Source: Oscillospiraceae bacterium (GTDB lineage: Bacteria; Bacillota; Clostridia; Oscillospirales; Oscillospiraceae). From it: DNA of 5,782 bases. The stretch's first letter is position 1. Every line of letters starts with the position of its first letter. Positions 4,771-5,782 of this stretch are shown here, piece after piece. The notes beneath the pieces are model-generated. The model saw only the letters and a program-made list of their open reading frames with translations. It searched no databases and was not told where the DNA came from. The position numbers were made by a program, and so were the translations under genes. The DNA lies in contig WQRL01000035.1 in assembly GCA_009786775.1 (NCBI GenBank), positions 4,607 through 10,388 of the forward strand, written 5' to 3'.

Positions 4771-5782
4771 TATATGATGTAATTGTAATTGGAGGCGGCC
4801 CGGCGGGTTTGTTTTCTGCCGTTTCCGCATATAGCGCAGGTGCGGAGCATGTTCTTATTTTGGAGCGCGATGAAGTCACGGGTGGTATCCTAAACCAATG
4901 TATACACAGCGGTTTCGGCCTGCATACCTTCAAGGAAGAGCTTACAGGCCCTGAATATGCGCAAAGAGCACTGGATATGCTCGCAAATAGCGGCATAGAG
5001 ATTAAGACAGACACAATGGTTTTATCCATATCGGAGGACAAAACCGTCACAGCCATCAATCCGTCTGATGGCTACATGGAGCTAAAAGCTAATGCAATTG
5101 TCTTGTGCATGGGATGCAGGGAGCGGACTGCCGGGGCAATCGGCCTCGCCGGGAGCAGGCCTTCTGGGGTGTTTACCGCAGGCACCGCCCAGCGCCTTAT
5201 TAACATTGATGGCTACATGGTAGGCAGGAAGGTCTGTATTCTGGGTTCGGGTGATATAGGCCTGATTATGGCAAGGCGGATGGCTCTTGAAGGCGCGGAG
5301 GTTTCGGCTGTTTTCGAGCTTATGCCTTACTCCGGCGGTCTTGCGCGAAACATTGCCCAATGCCTTGACGACTATGGTATCCCTTTATATTTGTCGCATA
5401 CTGTCACTTCTGTAAAGGGCCTAAGCCGTGTTGAGGGGGTGTGGGTTTCTCAGGTGGACTCAGATCTAAAGCCGGTAGCAGGCACGGAAAAACTGTGGGA
5501 ATGCGACACATTGCTCCTATCTGTTGGCCTCATACCCGAAAACGAACTGTCGCGGGCGGCAGGTGCGCAGATTGATCAAAGAACCGGAGGGCTGGTTGTC
5601 TACGAGGACAGAGAGACCAGCATCGAGGGGATTTTTGCCGCAGGCAATGCAGTCCATGTGCATGACCTGGCTGACTTTGCTTCAGAAGAGGCAGTAATTG
5701 CAGGCAGGGCGGCGGCTCTGTCAAAGTTCGGCAGCAAAGAGAACTTCAGGGCCGTTGAAATTATTGCAGGTGAGGGCATAGG
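4767..5782 (+). CDS. NAD(P)/FAD-dependent oxidoreductase, partner of the GlpA-like protein (cut by the right edge)
   Basis: The first 338 residues of a pyridine-nucleotide-disulfide-oxidoreductase-type flavoprotein, open to the edge. It starts MIYDVIVIGGGPAG, with the FAD dinucleotide motif GGGPAG at 9-14 and Glu33 ending the second strand. GGILNQCIHSGFG (39-51) follows. CMGCRER (114-120) holds a CxxC pair at the strand where such enzymes keep FAD contacts. A second Rossmann motif, GSGDIG (160-165), suits NAD(P)H. TSIEGIFAAGN (284-294) is the usual late FAD-binding strand. The ATG overlaps the upstream stop (ATGA), with GGAGGG ahead of it, so the two proteins are likely made together and may form a complex. 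By analogy with E. coli GlpABC it could pass electrons between the [2Fe-2S] domain of the upstream protein and a nicotinamide carrier, but its sequence is not clearly GlpB. In related Clostridial clusters I recall a small DUF1667 protein following; this cannot be checked here. Confidence 0.85.
   Translation, partial: MIYDVIVIGGGPAGLFSAVSAYSAGAEHVLILERDEVTGGILNQCIHSGFGLHTFKEELTGPEYAQRALDMLANSGIEIKTDTMVLSISEDKTVTAINPSDGYMELKANAIVLCMGCRERTAGAIGLAGSRPSGVFTAGTAQRLINIDGYMVGRKVCILGSGDIGLIMARRMALEGAEVSAVFELMPYSGGLARNIAQCLDDYGIPLYLSHTVTSVKGLSRVEGVWVSQVDSDLKPVAGTEKLWECDTLLLSVGLIPENELSRAAGAQIDQRTGGLVVYEDRETSIEGIFAAGNAVHVHDLADFASEEAVIAGRAAALSKFGSKENFRAVEIIAGEGI

Noticed and set aside
5082..5724. Minus-strand frames opposite the second flavoprotein
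   Set aside because: They are antisense shadows of a well-supported gene, with no ribosome sites or recognisable motifs.

Overview
The window looks like part of a low-to-moderate GC Firmicute, most likely a member of the Clostridia. The evidence is an MKK-type lipoprotein start with a lipobox, strong GGAGG-type ribosome binding sites, a PhoP-style array of TTTACA repeats, a GlpP-type antiterminator protein, and an anaerobic glycerol-3-phosphate-type flavoprotein with a BFD [2Fe-2S] domain. No taxonomic marker gene is present, so anything finer than class would be a guess.

Left part, minus strand (about 1-2340): the start of a phosphate-uptake operon in the order pstS-pstC-pstA. The pstA end runs off the left edge. 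The genes overlap (pstS/pstC by 19 bp, pstC/pstA by 11 bp), which suggests translational coupling. Upstream of pstS is a run of TTTACA-like repeats at 11-bp spacing, a typical PHO box, next to a TAAAAT -10. The most striking protein is PstS. Its two halves are in swapped order relative to canonical PstS: the normally C-terminal half (starting at the TREDGSGTR phosphate loop) comes first, and the normally N-terminal half (GSSSL, GAGTG, SSRDL, IDGIAVIVN) comes last. It is a circular permutation, tethered by a Pro/Thr 5-residue repeat linker.

Centre (about 2340-3330): a divergent intergenic region, then glpP on the plus strand, then a leader of about 250 bases. The leader contains a good intrinsic terminator whose 5' arm overlaps a second, mutually exclusive hairpin, which is the layout expected of an antitermination switch. 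After the terminator come about 100 bases with repeated TTTAC elements, then a 19-codon small ORF with the best Shine-Dalgarno in the region. Its stop overlaps the next gene's start (ATGA).

Right part, plus strand (3328-5782): two translationally coupled flavoproteins. The first is a GlpA-like FAD-dependent oxidoreductase with a C-terminal [2Fe-2S] domain. The second is a pyridine-nucleotide-disulfide-type oxidoreductase that runs off the right edge.

Together, the left operon imports inorganic phosphate under probable PhoP control. The right operon probably oxidises glycerol-3-phosphate (or a related 2-hydroxy substrate) under probable GlpP antitermination control. The two share a divergent control region.
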